This document shows positions 46,629 through 55,900 of a DNA stretch of 64,000 nucleotides, in pieces. The DNA comes from Candidatus Hydrogenedentota bacterium (lineage in GTDB: Bacteria; Hydrogenedentota; Hydrogenedentia; Hydrogenedentales; JAEUWI01). The notes under the pieces were generated by a model. It made no database searches and had not been told where the DNA came from. It saw only the letters and a list, made by a program, of their open reading frames with translations. The position numbers and the translations under genes are program-made. The stretch is taken from NCBI GenBank assembly GCA_019637335.1, contig JAHBVV010000001.1, positions 813,440 to 877,439 on the forward strand, written 5' to 3'. The stretch's first letter is position 1. Each line of letters opens with the position of its first letter.

Positions 46629-47447
46629 GTGGTTTTCTCGCCCAAGGCGCACCCAGAACAAACCGTCCCCCATGTCTCGGCCGGCCATGGACCGGCCGGG
46701 GCGCCCGTGACAGACAACGTCGCTGTGTACTTTCGGCGGCTCTGTCTGGGCTACGGAGGCGCCCGGGTGTTGGATAATATTGACCTGGACATACCGGAAG
46801 GGGCGTTCCTGCCCTTCGTGGGCCCCAACGGTGGCGGGAAGACTACGCTCCTCCGGAGCATTCTCGGTTTCGTCAAGCCCGAGCACGGCGAAATCGGCTT
46901 CGGTAGGCCCGAGATCAAGCTCGGGTACGTGCCTCAGCAAAAGTCTATCGATCCGCTCTTTCCGGTGTCATTGCGACAGATTGTCACTATGGGCCTGTAT
47001 CGTGAACTCGGCTATTGGCGCCGCCCCGACAAGACCCACAGGGCGTTTGTATCGGCGCAGTTGGAGGAAATGGGCCTGGCGGAACACGAGCACAAAAACT
47101 ACCGCGAACTTTCCGGCGGCATGAAGCAAAAAGCGCTGATTGCCCGCGCCCTGGTTTCCGGGGCGGATGTGCTCATCCTCGACGAGCCGACGTCAGAACT
47201 GGATACGCCGTCCGAGCGGGACATCATCCATCAACTCCTCCGGCTCTGCAGGGAGCAGGGGAAGACTGTGCTGATCGCCTGCCACGGGATCCAGATGGCC
47301 CTTAGCGTGGCTGATCGCGTCTGCCTCGTCGAGCGCTCGCAGGCCCAGATCGTGCCGACGGCCGTAGCCTGCCATTTTACGGCAGCCAATCTCCACTTCG
47401 AAATGCCCCCCGCCGAACCGAGGGTGCAGGGGGCCGACCATGCCTGA
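46629..47447 (+). CDS. metal ABC transporter ATPase (ZnuC-type)
   Basis: A 272-residue ATPase with Walker A GPNGGGKTT, Q-loop VPQQKSIDPLFPVSL, signature LSGGMKQKALIARAL and Walker B VLILDEPTSELD. VPQQKSID is characteristic of the Zn/Mn importers. The GTG at 46629 follows AAGGA; a GTG at 46707 is an alternative that would remove a poorly conserved 26-residue lead. The 3' end overlaps the permease gene by eight bases. Confidence 0.92.
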   Translation: MVFSPKAHPEQTVPHVSAGHGPAGAPVTDNVAVYFRRLCLGYGGARVLDNIDLDIPEGAFLPFVGPNGGGKTTLLRSILGFVKPEHGEIGFGRPEIKLGYVPQQKSIDPLFPVSLRQIVTMGLYRELGYWRRPDKTHRAFVSAQLEEMGLAEHEHKNYRELSGGMKQKALIARALVSGADVLILDEPTSELDTPSERDIIHQLLRLCREQGKTVLIACHGIQMALSVADRVCLVERSQAQIVPTAVACHFTAANLHFEMPPAEPRVQGADHA

Positions 47448-48288
47448 CGACTTGCTTGTGCTCTTTGAGGTCTTTCCCTACGCCATCGCCGCCGGACTGA
47501 TCATCTCAACGGTCTGCGCGCTCCTGGGGGTCTTCGTGGTGCTGAAGCGGGTCGTCTTCATCGGAATTACGTTGTCGCAAACAGCCGCCGCGGGCATAGC
47601 CCTTGCCTTCCTGCTGGGCCTGCCTTCTATGTTGGGCGCAGGCGTGCTCACCATGCTGACCGTTGTTATGCTTGCTATTCCCTACGAATCGCGACGCGTA
47701 CCACGGGACGCCGCGCTGGGGGCCGCTTTCCTGTTTTCATCGGCGCTCAGCATTCTCATCGTGTCTAAGAGCGGATTCGGTTTGGCGGAGGTACAGGCGC
47801 TACTTTACGGGGACCTCATCGTGACCAGCGCGCGCGATTTCCGCAATGTCATGTGGTTCCTGGCGCCGGTGCTCGTTGTGTTCCTCGCCTTCTTGCGACC
47901 GATCTATTGCGTCTTCCTCGACCGCGACCAGGCGGTAGTTCTCGGTCTTCGCGCGGGCGTATGGGAGTTACTCTTTTTCTGCCTGCTCGGCCTTGCGACC
48001 TCCGGCGCCTCGAAGGTGGGCGGCGCGCTGCTCGTGTTCAGCTACCTCACCGTACCCGCCATGATTGGCCTCATGCACGCCTCCCGGCTTTCCTCAGTCA
48101 TGGCCGTCAGCGTCGCCGTGGCGTTGCTGGCCACGATAGCAGGTATCTACGTGTCCTATATTACAGATCTTCCTACAAACCAGGTTATCATCGTGCTCCA
48201 GTGCCTCATGCTGGTGGCGGGGGTCCTGGTCCGGGCGGCTCTTCCCTTCGCGTGGCGTGTGCGAACGTCATGGCCGCGCGCGCGCTGA
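47440..48288 (+). CDS. metal ABC transporter permease (ZnuB-type, ABC-3)
   Basis: A 282-residue membrane protein with about eight hydrophobic spans. It begins YAIAAGLIISTVCALLGVFV and contains GITLSQTAAAGIAL and VGGALLVFSYLTVPAMIGLM, the ABC-3 family pattern. It is translated from an ATG within the end of the ATPase gene. It completes an A-C-B operon and is the last gene before the right 54-bp repeat. Zn against Mn or Fe cannot be decided from sequence; the His-rich neighbours favour zinc. Confidence 0.92.
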   Translation: MPDDLLVLFEVFPYAIAAGLIISTVCALLGVFVVLKRVVFIGITLSQTAAAGIALAFLLGLPSMLGAGVLTMLTVVMLAIPYESRRVPRDAALGAAFLFSSALSILIVSKSGFGLAEVQALLYGDLIVTSARDFRNVMWFLAPVLVVFLAFLRPIYCVFLDRDQAVVLGLRAGVWELLFFCLLGLATSGASKVGGALLVFSYLTVPAMIGLMHASRLSSVMAVSVAVALLATIAGIYVSYITDLPTNQVIIVLQCLMLVAGVLVRAALPFAWRVRTSWPRAR

Positions 48289-48736
48289 TGACGATCCTCG
48301 TCCTGCCCTGCTACGGAGTCGGTGGCGGTGCGCGGATGATGGAGAATTTGCTGGAGCAGGCGTTGGGCGGGGAGTAGGCGAGGCGCAAATGCAGCCTGCG
48401 AGCTGCGACACTGTGAGTTAGCCCTTGGATCTGACGCAAGGCGTGGCCGGGATGTTCTGAGTTGTTTGGGCATACCAAGGAAAGCCACAGAATGTAAGTC
48501 AGGCGTCTCGCCTGTCTCTCCGCGCCGCAGGGCGCGGAAACACAGGAACGGTCGCGCCATCCTGAAGTCAGGGCGTGCCGATTGGTCCATCAACCGTCCT
48601 GCGACAGGCGGTCGTTGCGTCGTGCTGGAGGCAATGCGGGCGGTCCGCTTGCGGCGGACCTGCGGGTTTGTCCCCGGCAGCATTTCGGCCTGCCGTGCTC
48701 CATGCGTTGCGAAAGCGCAATTGCGCACCCCTGCGC
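48289..48736. repeat. right boundary of the metal block: 54-bp repeat and non-coding DNA
   Basis: The 54-bp direct repeat (48332-48385) matches 39235-39288 with two mismatches. It would encode MMENLLEQALGGE, the last residues of the dimethylformamidase-like protein, but no such gene is attached. The rest, 48386-48736, shows no supported gene and has the look of degraded intergenic repeat DNA. Confidence 0.85.
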
Positions 48737-49540
48737 TCATTCCCCGTCCACAAGTTCGCCCGATTGCATGCCGCCATCATCGATTCTACGCTGTGGCACG
48801 ATGTAACAGAAGATGAATACATAGCAATAAAAAGTGGCTGCAAGCACAAAGAATACGACGCTGGAGCCGCCGACAAACCACCAAAGCATGGGAATAAGGT
48901 CGAGCGAGAGCAAGTCAAAAAAGACGCCGCCCAGAAATGTATCGTAGTCCCATAGCACCAGGCCAATAGCGGGTGGCAAAAGGACGCACACGGCAAGGAG
49001 AACGACCGAGGAAAGCACTCGAGCCCACAAACGAGGGCCGAAAAAGTACCCGGGCCCGACGAGCGCCGCGAGAAAGACCACCATCAGGACCAATTCCTTC
49101 GCCTGAGGTATCCACCTGGCCCACTGCGCACGCCATTCCTCCAGCCCAATATAGTGAAATTCGTCGAGGGCGGGCGAGTGCAGGTAATAGAAGCGAACAA
49201 CGCCATCGCTCGTATGGGCGGCCAGAGCCTCTCTTCCAAACAGGATATAAAGTGCAAACAGGCTCAGGTATCCCAGCACGAAGAACAGGGCAAAAGCCCC
49301 GGCTTTCCGAACATTCCCTTGAAGCTGTTCGTACAGGGGACGTATTGCAAAAGGGAAGAGAACGATGGCGGCCAGCTTGAGCACGCCCATAGCCGCGTGA
49401 ATGGCCCAATCCGGCGGTCCGTCGAATGGCGGCAGCGCTGCGGTAAGTAACGCGTGAACGGCCCAGGCAACGGCGCCCGAAAACGATAGAACTCCGGCAA
49501 CCAGCGTTGGCCTGAGTCCCCCTTCAACCGCGTGTTTCAT
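48737..49540 (-). CDS. multi-pass membrane protein of unknown function
   Basis: A 267-residue protein with six or so hydrophobic spans, including LVAGVLSFSGAVAWAVHALL, AAMGVLKLAAIVLFPFAI, AFALFFVLGYLSLFALYILF, LVLMVVFLAALVGPGYFF, VLLAVCVLLPPAIGLVLW and VVFFVLAATFYCYVFIFCYI. GC is lower than in the core genes. The long frame and clean membrane pattern support a real gene. No family is recognised. GGAAGG lies somewhat far (about 13 bases) from the ATG. Confidence 0.7.
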   Translation of the reverse strand: MKHAVEGGLRPTLVAGVLSFSGAVAWAVHALLTAALPPFDGPPDWAIHAAMGVLKLAAIVLFPFAIRPLYEQLQGNVRKAGAFALFFVLGYLSLFALYILFGREALAAHTSDGVVRFYYLHSPALDEFHYIGLEEWRAQWARWIPQAKELVLMVVFLAALVGPGYFFGPRLWARVLSSVVLLAVCVLLPPAIGLVLWDYDTFLGGVFFDLLSLDLIPMLWWFVGGSSVVFFVLAATFYCYVFIFCYIVPQRRIDDGGMQSGELVDGE

Positions 49541-49559
49541 AGGGACGATCGCCTTCCGT

Positions 49560-49873
49560 GTGACAGCCGGTGTCGCTGCCGCTCAAAACACACGACCGCA
49601 CGCTCGCCAACTCGCCTCCGGCCCGGGCCGTGTACCGAGGGTTCACTTGTATTGCCCGCGGATCGTCTCGTGAACCTGCTTCCAGTCGTGTAGATCGGCC
49701 TCTCGCTTCCGAAGCGCCACCGAACGGCGCCGGAGGGCAACAAAGAGGGCGTCCAGGCCCTCCTCGCTGATTATTTCGGTGTGCCGCCCGTTTTCGAGGT
49801 CCTCTATGCCCTTCTGGACGTCCGCGCGGAGGCGTTCCAGCTTCGTGCGCTCATCGTCAAGCTGCGACCTCAA
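49560..49873 (-). pseudogene. chimeric toxin-antitoxin remnant
   Basis: A 76-residue frame (TTG 49873 with GGAGGAA upstream, stop at 49643). Its first part (TKLERLRADVQKGIEDLENG) copies the middle of the ParD-like antitoxin encoded at 50244-50564. Its last 19 residues (EADLHDWKQVHETIRGQYK) copy the C-terminus of the other antitoxin at 52535-52762. It is followed by the decayed start of a RelE/ParE toxin (VNPRYTARAGGELA, compare MNLRYTARAGGELE at 52538). Bases 49608-49711 align with 52501-52603. It is probably a recombination product, and may or may not be expressed. Confidence 0.7.
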
Positions 49874-49876
49874 GAT

Positions 49877-50269
49877 TCATTCCTCCTCGTCTGAAAGAAA
49901 TGCCTCATCGCCGTATAGGTGACTCTCCGGGATGTGTTGCTCCATAAGCATTGCGTCGTGAAGGATGCGGCTGACACCAACGAAGTCTCCAGACAGCGAA
50001 ACGTATACGATAATATGGTGTGAACGCTTAACCCCAGTCCCACTGCGCTTTCGGCTCAGTTCTACGCGATATGATCGAAACCTCTCACCAAGCACGGGCC
50101 GCGCTTGGCTATCCGGTCGCTCGGGTTCGTCGTCGATATCTCTTAGTGCTTGTGCAATCAATAATTTGTAGCGAACCGCTTGTTCCGGGCCAAATAGTCT
50201 GCGCGAAGTGGCCTGTATGGCGACCAAGTCCTGTCTGGCCGCGCTACTGAATTTCAGTCGCCGATACAC
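49877..50269 (-). CDS. RelE/ParE-superfamily toxin
   Basis: A 130-residue toxin with the family layout: MYRRLKFSSAARQDLVAIQ, a helical pair, then a strand-rich end RSHHIIVYVSLSGDFVGVSRILHD. It is expected to inhibit gyrase or translation. It overlaps the 3' end of the ParD-like antitoxin gene by 26 bases and is its cognate partner by position. A copy of its C-terminal coding part survives at about 52130-52246. Confidence 0.85.
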   Translation of the reverse strand: MYRRLKFSSAARQDLVAIQATSRRLFGPEQAVRYKLLIAQALRDIDDEPERPDSQARPVLGERFRSYRVELSRKRSGTGVKRSHHIIVYVSLSGDFVGVSRILHDAMLMEQHIPESHLYGDEAFLSDEEE

Positions 50270-50564
50270 GTTGACGCTCGTTCTCTACGATTTCCTCGGC
50301 TTCCCGGTCGATCCCATCCAAGAACGCGTCCAGTTCCTCATCACTGTTGACCTCGGTGTACCTCCCGTTCTCCAGGTCGTCCATGCCCTTCTGCACCTCC
50401 GCGCGGAAACGTTCCAGCTTCGCGCGCTCGGTCGCCTCCTGTCGTTCGAGCAGATGCAGGCCCGCCAGCACCACCTCCCGCTCGTTGCCGTAGCGGCCTT
50501 CCGATACGCAACGGCGGACATATTCCCTTTCGTGCTCGGGCAAATCCAAGTGTTCTACCGCCAT
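50244..50564 (-). CDS. ParD-like antitoxin
   Basis: A 106-residue protein with a ribbon-helix-helix-type N-terminus (LDLPEHEREYVRRCVSEG, NEREVVLAGLHLLERQE) and a long charged helix containing ERAKLERFRAEVQKGMDDLENG. AGGAGG lies seven bases before the ATG. A -10-like TATAAT is present on the minus strand at 50630-50625, overlapping the end of the hydrolase gene, so the pair may have its own promoter. Confidence 0.85.
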   Translation of the reverse strand: MAVEHLDLPEHEREYVRRCVSEGRYGNEREVVLAGLHLLERQEATERAKLERFRAEVQKGMDDLENGRYTEVNSDEELDAFLDGIDREAEEIVENERQRVSATEIQ

Positions 50565-50625
50565 GACCGTTCCTCCTGCTTACTCAAGTGCGCATCCCAC
50601 GCCCATCGGAATGCCAACAACGTCA

Positions 50626-51528
50626 TTATACATGCTTCCCGAACCACTGCACGACCCGTCGCAACGCCGCGACCTCCCGCGGTTCTTCTCCGTTGCTCAG
50701 GTGCTCCGTTTTCACGCGGTTATCAAACGAATGCGCGCCTTCCGGGATGGTGACCAGCTCGTGCGCGACGCCGGCCTGCTTGAGCGCCTCGGCCATCATC
50801 ACCGACTGCGCGTAAGGCACGTCGGTATCGGCGTCGCCGTGGAGCAAGAGCGTGGGTGGAAAATCGCGCGTTACGTTCCGCACTGGACAATAGGGCCTGA
50901 ATGCTTCGGGATTGGTGTGCGGATCGACATCGAGCACGGCCTTTGGCCACAGCCCGTGCTGGCGGCAGTACCGGTAATAGGTCCCCCGCTCCCCGCCCGT
51001 CGCCTCGGCAATGGGCGTCTCCCCCACGGCGGCCCGCGCCTCCGCTTCCGAGATGATCGGCTGCCGGCGGTAGAAGGGGTCCGGCTTCGCGTACCAGTCG
51101 CCGATGATGTCGCCATAGCCGTAGAACGAGACAATGGCTTTGGGGCGCAGCCCGAGACAACAGCCGGTCATGAGCGCCAGGTAACCGCCCGCCGAGTGGC
51201 CGATGACGCCCAGACGCGCCACATCGATATGGAGCGCGCCCGCCTCCTTCTCAAGCCAGTGAAACGCGTCCCGCACGTCGCCCGTGATGTCGGGCAGCCT
51301 CGTCTCCGGCGCCAGGCGATAATCGATGGAGACCTGGGCATACCCGGCGTCATGCAGCAAGCGCCGCTGCACCGGCTGCATCCACCGGCGCGTGCCCATC
51401 ATCAGCGCGCCGCCGTGGAGCCACACGATCACCGGCGCGGACACGGAACGCTCGGCCGGATAGACATCAAGCTGGATTTCCAGGTCACCCGCGCGCTTGT
51501 ACGTGAAGGTATGCGTTGGCAATTCCAT
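50626..51528 (-). CDS. alpha/beta hydrolase (esterase-lipase family)
   Basis: A 300-residue cytoplasmic hydrolase. It has the oxyanion-hole motif VWLHGGALMMG, the nucleophile elbow IGHSAGGYLAL, the acid in LLHGDADTDVPYAQS and the histidine in PEGAHSFDNR. The layout matches the hormone-sensitive-lipase/BD-FAE group of carboxylesterases. The substrate is unknown. It is followed on the same strand by the ParD/ParE-like pair. Confidence 0.9.
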   Translation of the reverse strand: MELPTHTFTYKRAGDLEIQLDVYPAERSVSAPVIVWLHGGALMMGTRRWMQPVQRRLLHDAGYAQVSIDYRLAPETRLPDITGDVRDAFHWLEKEAGALHIDVARLGVIGHSAGGYLALMTGCCLGLRPKAIVSFYGYGDIIGDWYAKPDPFYRRQPIISEAEARAAVGETPIAEATGGERGTYYRYCRQHGLWPKAVLDVDPHTNPEAFRPYCPVRNVTRDFPPTLLLHGDADTDVPYAQSVMMAEALKQAGVAHELVTIPEGAHSFDNRVKTEHLSNGEEPREVAALRRVVQWFGKHV

Positions 51529-52256
51529 GACGGCGGCTCCTCGACACCATCATACCCTTCGGGCACGATAGACGGAAGGGGTATCCACAATGAAACCTTG
51601 GATGCGCTTTCGGTGCATTGCAGGCGGGGACGCCCTCCTGTGGCGTGTCTTCGAGCTGCGCCCCGGCTGTAAAGAAGGACGGGCGTCTCACCTATATCAC
51701 ACAGGTCAAAGGCCTCTCGGGCCGGGCCGCCTTTCGCGAGGGTGCGCACTTTTACGGCCGGTGGTTGCGAGATGCTCCAGTCGGGACATACCGCCGCGTC
51801 AGCGGCCTCCTCCGCATTTTTTTTGGGCGCCGTTCTGACATTACCGCGCCCGGATTATTTGGAAGTAAGAATAGTCCCGATTTTTGCAGTTCGCCGGAAA
51901 CCCACTATGATACGGGCTTTCAGCCCTGGCCGAAATCGTCGTCATTCTTCCTGGGCCTGCGGCCCAGGCTGGTATGATCGGCGCCTTCGGCGCTGAAGAA
52001 ACGATTTTCAGGGTCGAAGGTCAGTTTCCGAGCAGACCGGGCCCGCAGCCCCGGTAAAGGGAGCCTATAGGCATTGACGGCGAAAGGCCCGCTCCATAGC
52101 GCCGGCAATTCATCGGCAATATCAATTGCCGCACCCCGCCATATCGGTAACTCTCCGGGATGTGTTGCTCCGTAGGCATCGCGCCGTGATGGATGCGGCT
52201 GACACCAACGAAGTCTCCAGACAACGGCACGTTGACGAAAACATGGCGTGGAGGCT
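51529..52256. repeat. non-coding region with a ParE remnant
   Basis: Most of 51529-52130 shows no gene; 51940-52000 has words such as CCTGGGCCTGCGGCCCAGG that look like dispersed intergenic repeats. From about 52130 to 52246, minus strand, the sequence matches the 3' part of the ParE-like toxin gene (49914-50018). It encodes PLSGDFVGVSRIHHGAM and TEQHIPESYRYGG, so it is a truncated copy. It directly follows the stop of the RelE-like gene. Confidence 0.75.
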
Positions 52257-52538
52257 TCAGGGGCGATTACGCGGATCCCGGCGGTTGTCGAATATGGCGT
52301 GAACCACGATCCGCTCAAGCTCGACTTCGAAGTAAATTGAGAATGGAAAGCGCTCGACCACACACCGCCTCAGATTACCCTGAACGAGCGGATAGATTTC
52401 CGGGGCTTTCCGAATCCGGTCAAGCGAAATCTCAACGCAGTCCAGGAATTCCAATCCCAAGCCCGCTCGCTGCAATTCGTACCAGGCGACGGCAAGCTCC
52501 AACTCGCCACCGGCTCGCGCCGTGTACCGAAGGTTCAC
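52257..52538 (-). CDS. RelE/ParE-like toxin
   Basis: A 93-residue toxin of the RelE/ParE superfamily: LRYTARAGGELELAVAWYE, then FLDCVEISLDRIRKAPEIYP and a strand-rich end RFPFSIYFEVELERIVVHAIF. The start overlaps the antitoxin stop by four bases. It is a complete partner for the addiction-module protein upstream. Confidence 0.9.
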   Translation of the reverse strand: MNLRYTARAGGELELAVAWYELQRAGLGLEFLDCVEISLDRIRKAPEIYPLVQGNLRRCVVERFPFSIYFEVELERIVVHAIFDNRRDPRNRP

Positions 52539-52762
52539 TTGTATTGCTCGCGGATCGTCTGGTGAACCTGCTTCCAGTCGTGTAGATCGGCCTCTCCCGT
52601 CCGATGCGCGTGCAATCGGCGCTCCAGTTCACTTCGATGCCACTCCGGCATCGGAAGAGCGTGGTTGTCGGCAGCGATTGAATCCCAGACGTCCTCGACG
52701 AGCAGCAACTTATCGGCGAGATCAAGCTTTCCTATTTCATTTTTCAGTTGTTCGATGGTCAT
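52535..52762 (-). CDS. addiction-module antitoxin
   Basis: A 75-residue protein of the short addiction-module type usually found with RelE/ParE toxins: IEQLKNEIGKLDLADKLLLV, EDVWDSIA, then a C-terminal helix with HDWKQVHQTIREQYK. I start at ATG 52762; the longer frame to 52831 lacks a ribosome binding site. The last 19 codons are the source of, or share a source with, the chimeric remnant at 49.6 kb. Confidence 0.88.
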   Translation of the reverse strand: MTIEQLKNEIGKLDLADKLLLVEDVWDSIAADNHALPMPEWHRSELERRLHAHRTGEADLHDWKQVHQTIREQYK

Positions 52763-52925
52763 ATGGTGAATACCCTCAATTTTAGTCGTTGGGCTGCCCA
52801 CCATTAGAGCATTCACCCGGCCGCCTGTCAATCGGGCCCAAGGCGTCGCAAGGTAGTGGGTTCAAGATATGCCGATCGGGCATGCCGACGCGATGGATTG
52901 CCTACATTGATCTTCGCGCGGCCCG

Positions 52926-52962
52926 AAGAGAAACACCCGCGCATCTTCCCGATGCGCGGGTG
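52926..52962 (-). terminator. terminator of the PFOR gene
   Basis: CACCCGCGCATC (52934-52945) and GATGCGCGGGTG (52951-52962) form a perfect 12-pair stem with a five-base loop, read on the minus strand and followed by TTTCTCTT. It lies 28 bases after the PFOR stop. Confidence 0.85.
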
Positions 52963-52989
52963 ATTGTTAGCGGATTCGCCGTGTGGACG

Positions 52990-55900
52990 CTATTTCGCGG
53001 CGGCTTCTTCTTCGAGCACGGCCATGCCCCGTGTCCAGACGTCGTCGCGGGTGATTTTACCCGCGTCCAGGCGCTTGATGATTTCGCGCTGGGCGATGTA
53101 GTCCTTGTTCTCCTGGCCGGCCTTGCTCTGGAGCATGCGCCAGGCCTTGCGGCGCTCGACGTTGAAGAGCACCATCTGGCGGGACAGCTTCATGGGGATG
53201 CGCTTGCCGTTGTTGCCTTCGACAATCACGTAGGATCCGAAATCGGGCACATAGCTCCGCGAAGCCGGATCGAGGTAGCGGCGGTTGACCACGTCGTTCT
53301 GCTCGATGCAGAGCAGGAGGTTGTCCAGCAGGATCATGCCCTGAATTTCCTCGCCGGTGGCCTTTTTGATGTGCTGGCGGAAGCGCGCCTCGGTGGCCGC
53401 CCAGTGGGCCACGGTGTAGTTGTACTTTTCCTTCGTTCCCTTGATGGTGACTTCCATCCAGTCGCGGTCGGGGTTGCGGTTGCCCTTGATGCTGAGGGCG
53501 TCGGCGTAGGTTTCGCCCAGGGCCGGGTTGAAGGTGAATTCCGGCAGGCCGCGCGAGTCGCGCACGGACTTCGCCTGCTGGGTGGCCATGTCGTCCGCCA
53601 CGCCGTGCTCCGGCTGGCAGGTGGTGTAGCAGTGGAAGAAAGCCGTGCCGCGGTAGGTGAGGCCGTCGAGCAGGCTCTTGTAGAACTTGGGCTCGTCGGC
53701 CATGGATACCTGGCCCACATACGGGGAGCCGTGGCCGGCGGTGAAGGACTCGGCGATGTTCTTCATTTCCACGAGCTTGCCCTGCGAGGCCTTGCCGAAC
53801 TGATTCATATCGAAGCCGCCGGTCATGGGGGAGGCGTCGGAGTTCTGGCCGCCGGTGTTGGAGTACACCTGCGTGTCGAGCATGAGGCACTTCACGTTGG
53901 GCCGGTTCTGCACGATCACCTTCGAGACGTTCTGGTACCCGATGTCGCCCATGCCGCCGTCGCCACCGACGCACCAGACCTTCGGCAGTTCGGCCACCTC
54001 CTGGTCCGTCATGATGGCGTCGGTGAAGTGCGTGAAATTGAAGTAGTCCTGCTCGGAGGTTTTCTCGCCGGCCAGCAGTTGATCCGCGAGGCGCTCCGGC
54101 ACGATCGAGAAGCGCGCGTTTTCGATCATGAAGCTCTCGCCCATCAGCCAGCTGATGGTGGCGCCGTCCTGGAAGAGGGAATTCATCCAGGGGTACGGAT
54201 GCGGGTTGTTCGGCGGGGTCGAGCCGTACACGGTGTTGCAGCCCGTGTGCGCGCCCATCGCCATGACCGACATGCCATTGGAGAGCCGCCCGTCGAGGGC
54301 CTGGAGGCTGTCGTGGTTGAAGGCGGTCTGACGGAGCACGGCGACAACGGCCTCAACGGCCTGCGCATCGCTGATCGCGCCATGCGCTTCCAGGCGCGCC
54401 AGCGTGTCCTCGTCGGTTTCGCCGCCGAGGCCCATCAGGACGTGCGCCACGGAGCGCTTGAACGTTTCGTGCGCCTCGGGATCGTCCTTCTTCCAGGCCG
54501 CCAGCAGGGCGACGCCGTTCTTCTCCAGTTCATCGGCCTTTTTGCGCAGGCGGCGGGCCTTGTTGTGGTAGAGCGGCCGCATGTAGGCTTCGGTGATAGA
54601 CGCCAGCGCGTGCAGGACCGATTTCTCGCCGCACCCCGCGCAGGCGCCGTCGCCGGAAACCAGCGCTTCGTAGTTTTTCCGCACCATCAGGTGGTTGCGG
54701 AGGGCGGCCTGGCGGGACTGTTCGGGTGTCTCCGCGTCGTACAGGCCCAGGTACTTGTTCGGCGTCTCGGGCAGCAGGTCGAAGAAGTTCTGTGCGGACG
54801 TGATGCCCGAGTTCACTTCCTCGTTGTCCGGCACCATCACGAGCGCGTTGTGGTCGCCGCATTCGGTGACGCACTCGCCGCAGCCCTTGCAGAGGTCAGA
54901 CACGAAGATCGAGAAGACGCCGCCCGCGCCGGCTTCCTTCTTCTCGCGGCTGGCGAACACCGCGTTTACCTTCGAATAGGCCACCGGCACCTTATTCAGC
55001 ACGGTTTCCAGCTCGGTGCGCGCCTGCCCGGTTGCGTAGCCCTGCAGATCCACTTCGTCCATGATCAACTCGACATAACTCGGCGCGGTGTCGCTCTTGG
55101 ACTGCTCCAGCATCTTCGCGCGCACCGTCTTGTCGAGATCGGGCACGGCCGCCAGCAGCTTCTCGCGGCCCGCCGGTTCGGACACATAATTCGTAATCGC
55201 CGTTCGCAGTATCGTCTCCAGATCCTGCGCCGTATTCGGCAGCGCGGTATCGGGGCAGGCCGCGATGCACTCCATGCACTGCGTGCAGTTCTCGGGGATC
55301 CACTTCGGCGTTTCCCGCCGGGATCCGTACTTCGACGAGGTAGCGCCGGTGCCCGCCGCCATAATGCCCACCGCCGCGAGCGGCGAGGCCGGCTGATCGT
55401 AGCCCAGCCCGGCGCGGAATTCGTCATCGAAAGTCTTGAGCTTGTACATCGGCACGCGCTCGGGCTGCGCCTCGGGCGTTCCGCAGCCGCAACGCGCGCC
55501 ACAGCCGCCCACCGCTTCCAGGGCCACGCCACGCATCGAGGAAGCGTCCATCGCGGCCACATCGCCGTAGTGCACCTGCTGAAGGCGCAAGCCGCCCTGG
55601 ATCATGACCTGCATGTTCGACTGGACGACGGCTTCGCCGAAGCGCCCAAATTTCTTCTGGTACTGCGCGAGCACGAGTTCCTGGAAAAGCTCCTCGGAGA
55701 TGCCGAACTGGCTCAACAGCGGGGACACCTTGAAGAAGGCGCCCAGGAAGGCGTTGCCCTGCATGCGGAGCTGGAGGTCGTGCCGGTCCGTCGCTTCCTT
55801 GGCGATATCGAAGCCGGGGAGAATGTAGACCTTGATGCGCTTGTCGATGATCTCCTGCCGGTACTTCTTCGGGATGCGCGTCCAGGCCTTTTCCGGGGTC

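Noticed and set aside
39289-48331. Metal block as a complete integrative conjugative element
   Set aside because: No integrase, relaxase or transfer gene lies between the repeats; only the IS3 element is mobile by itself.
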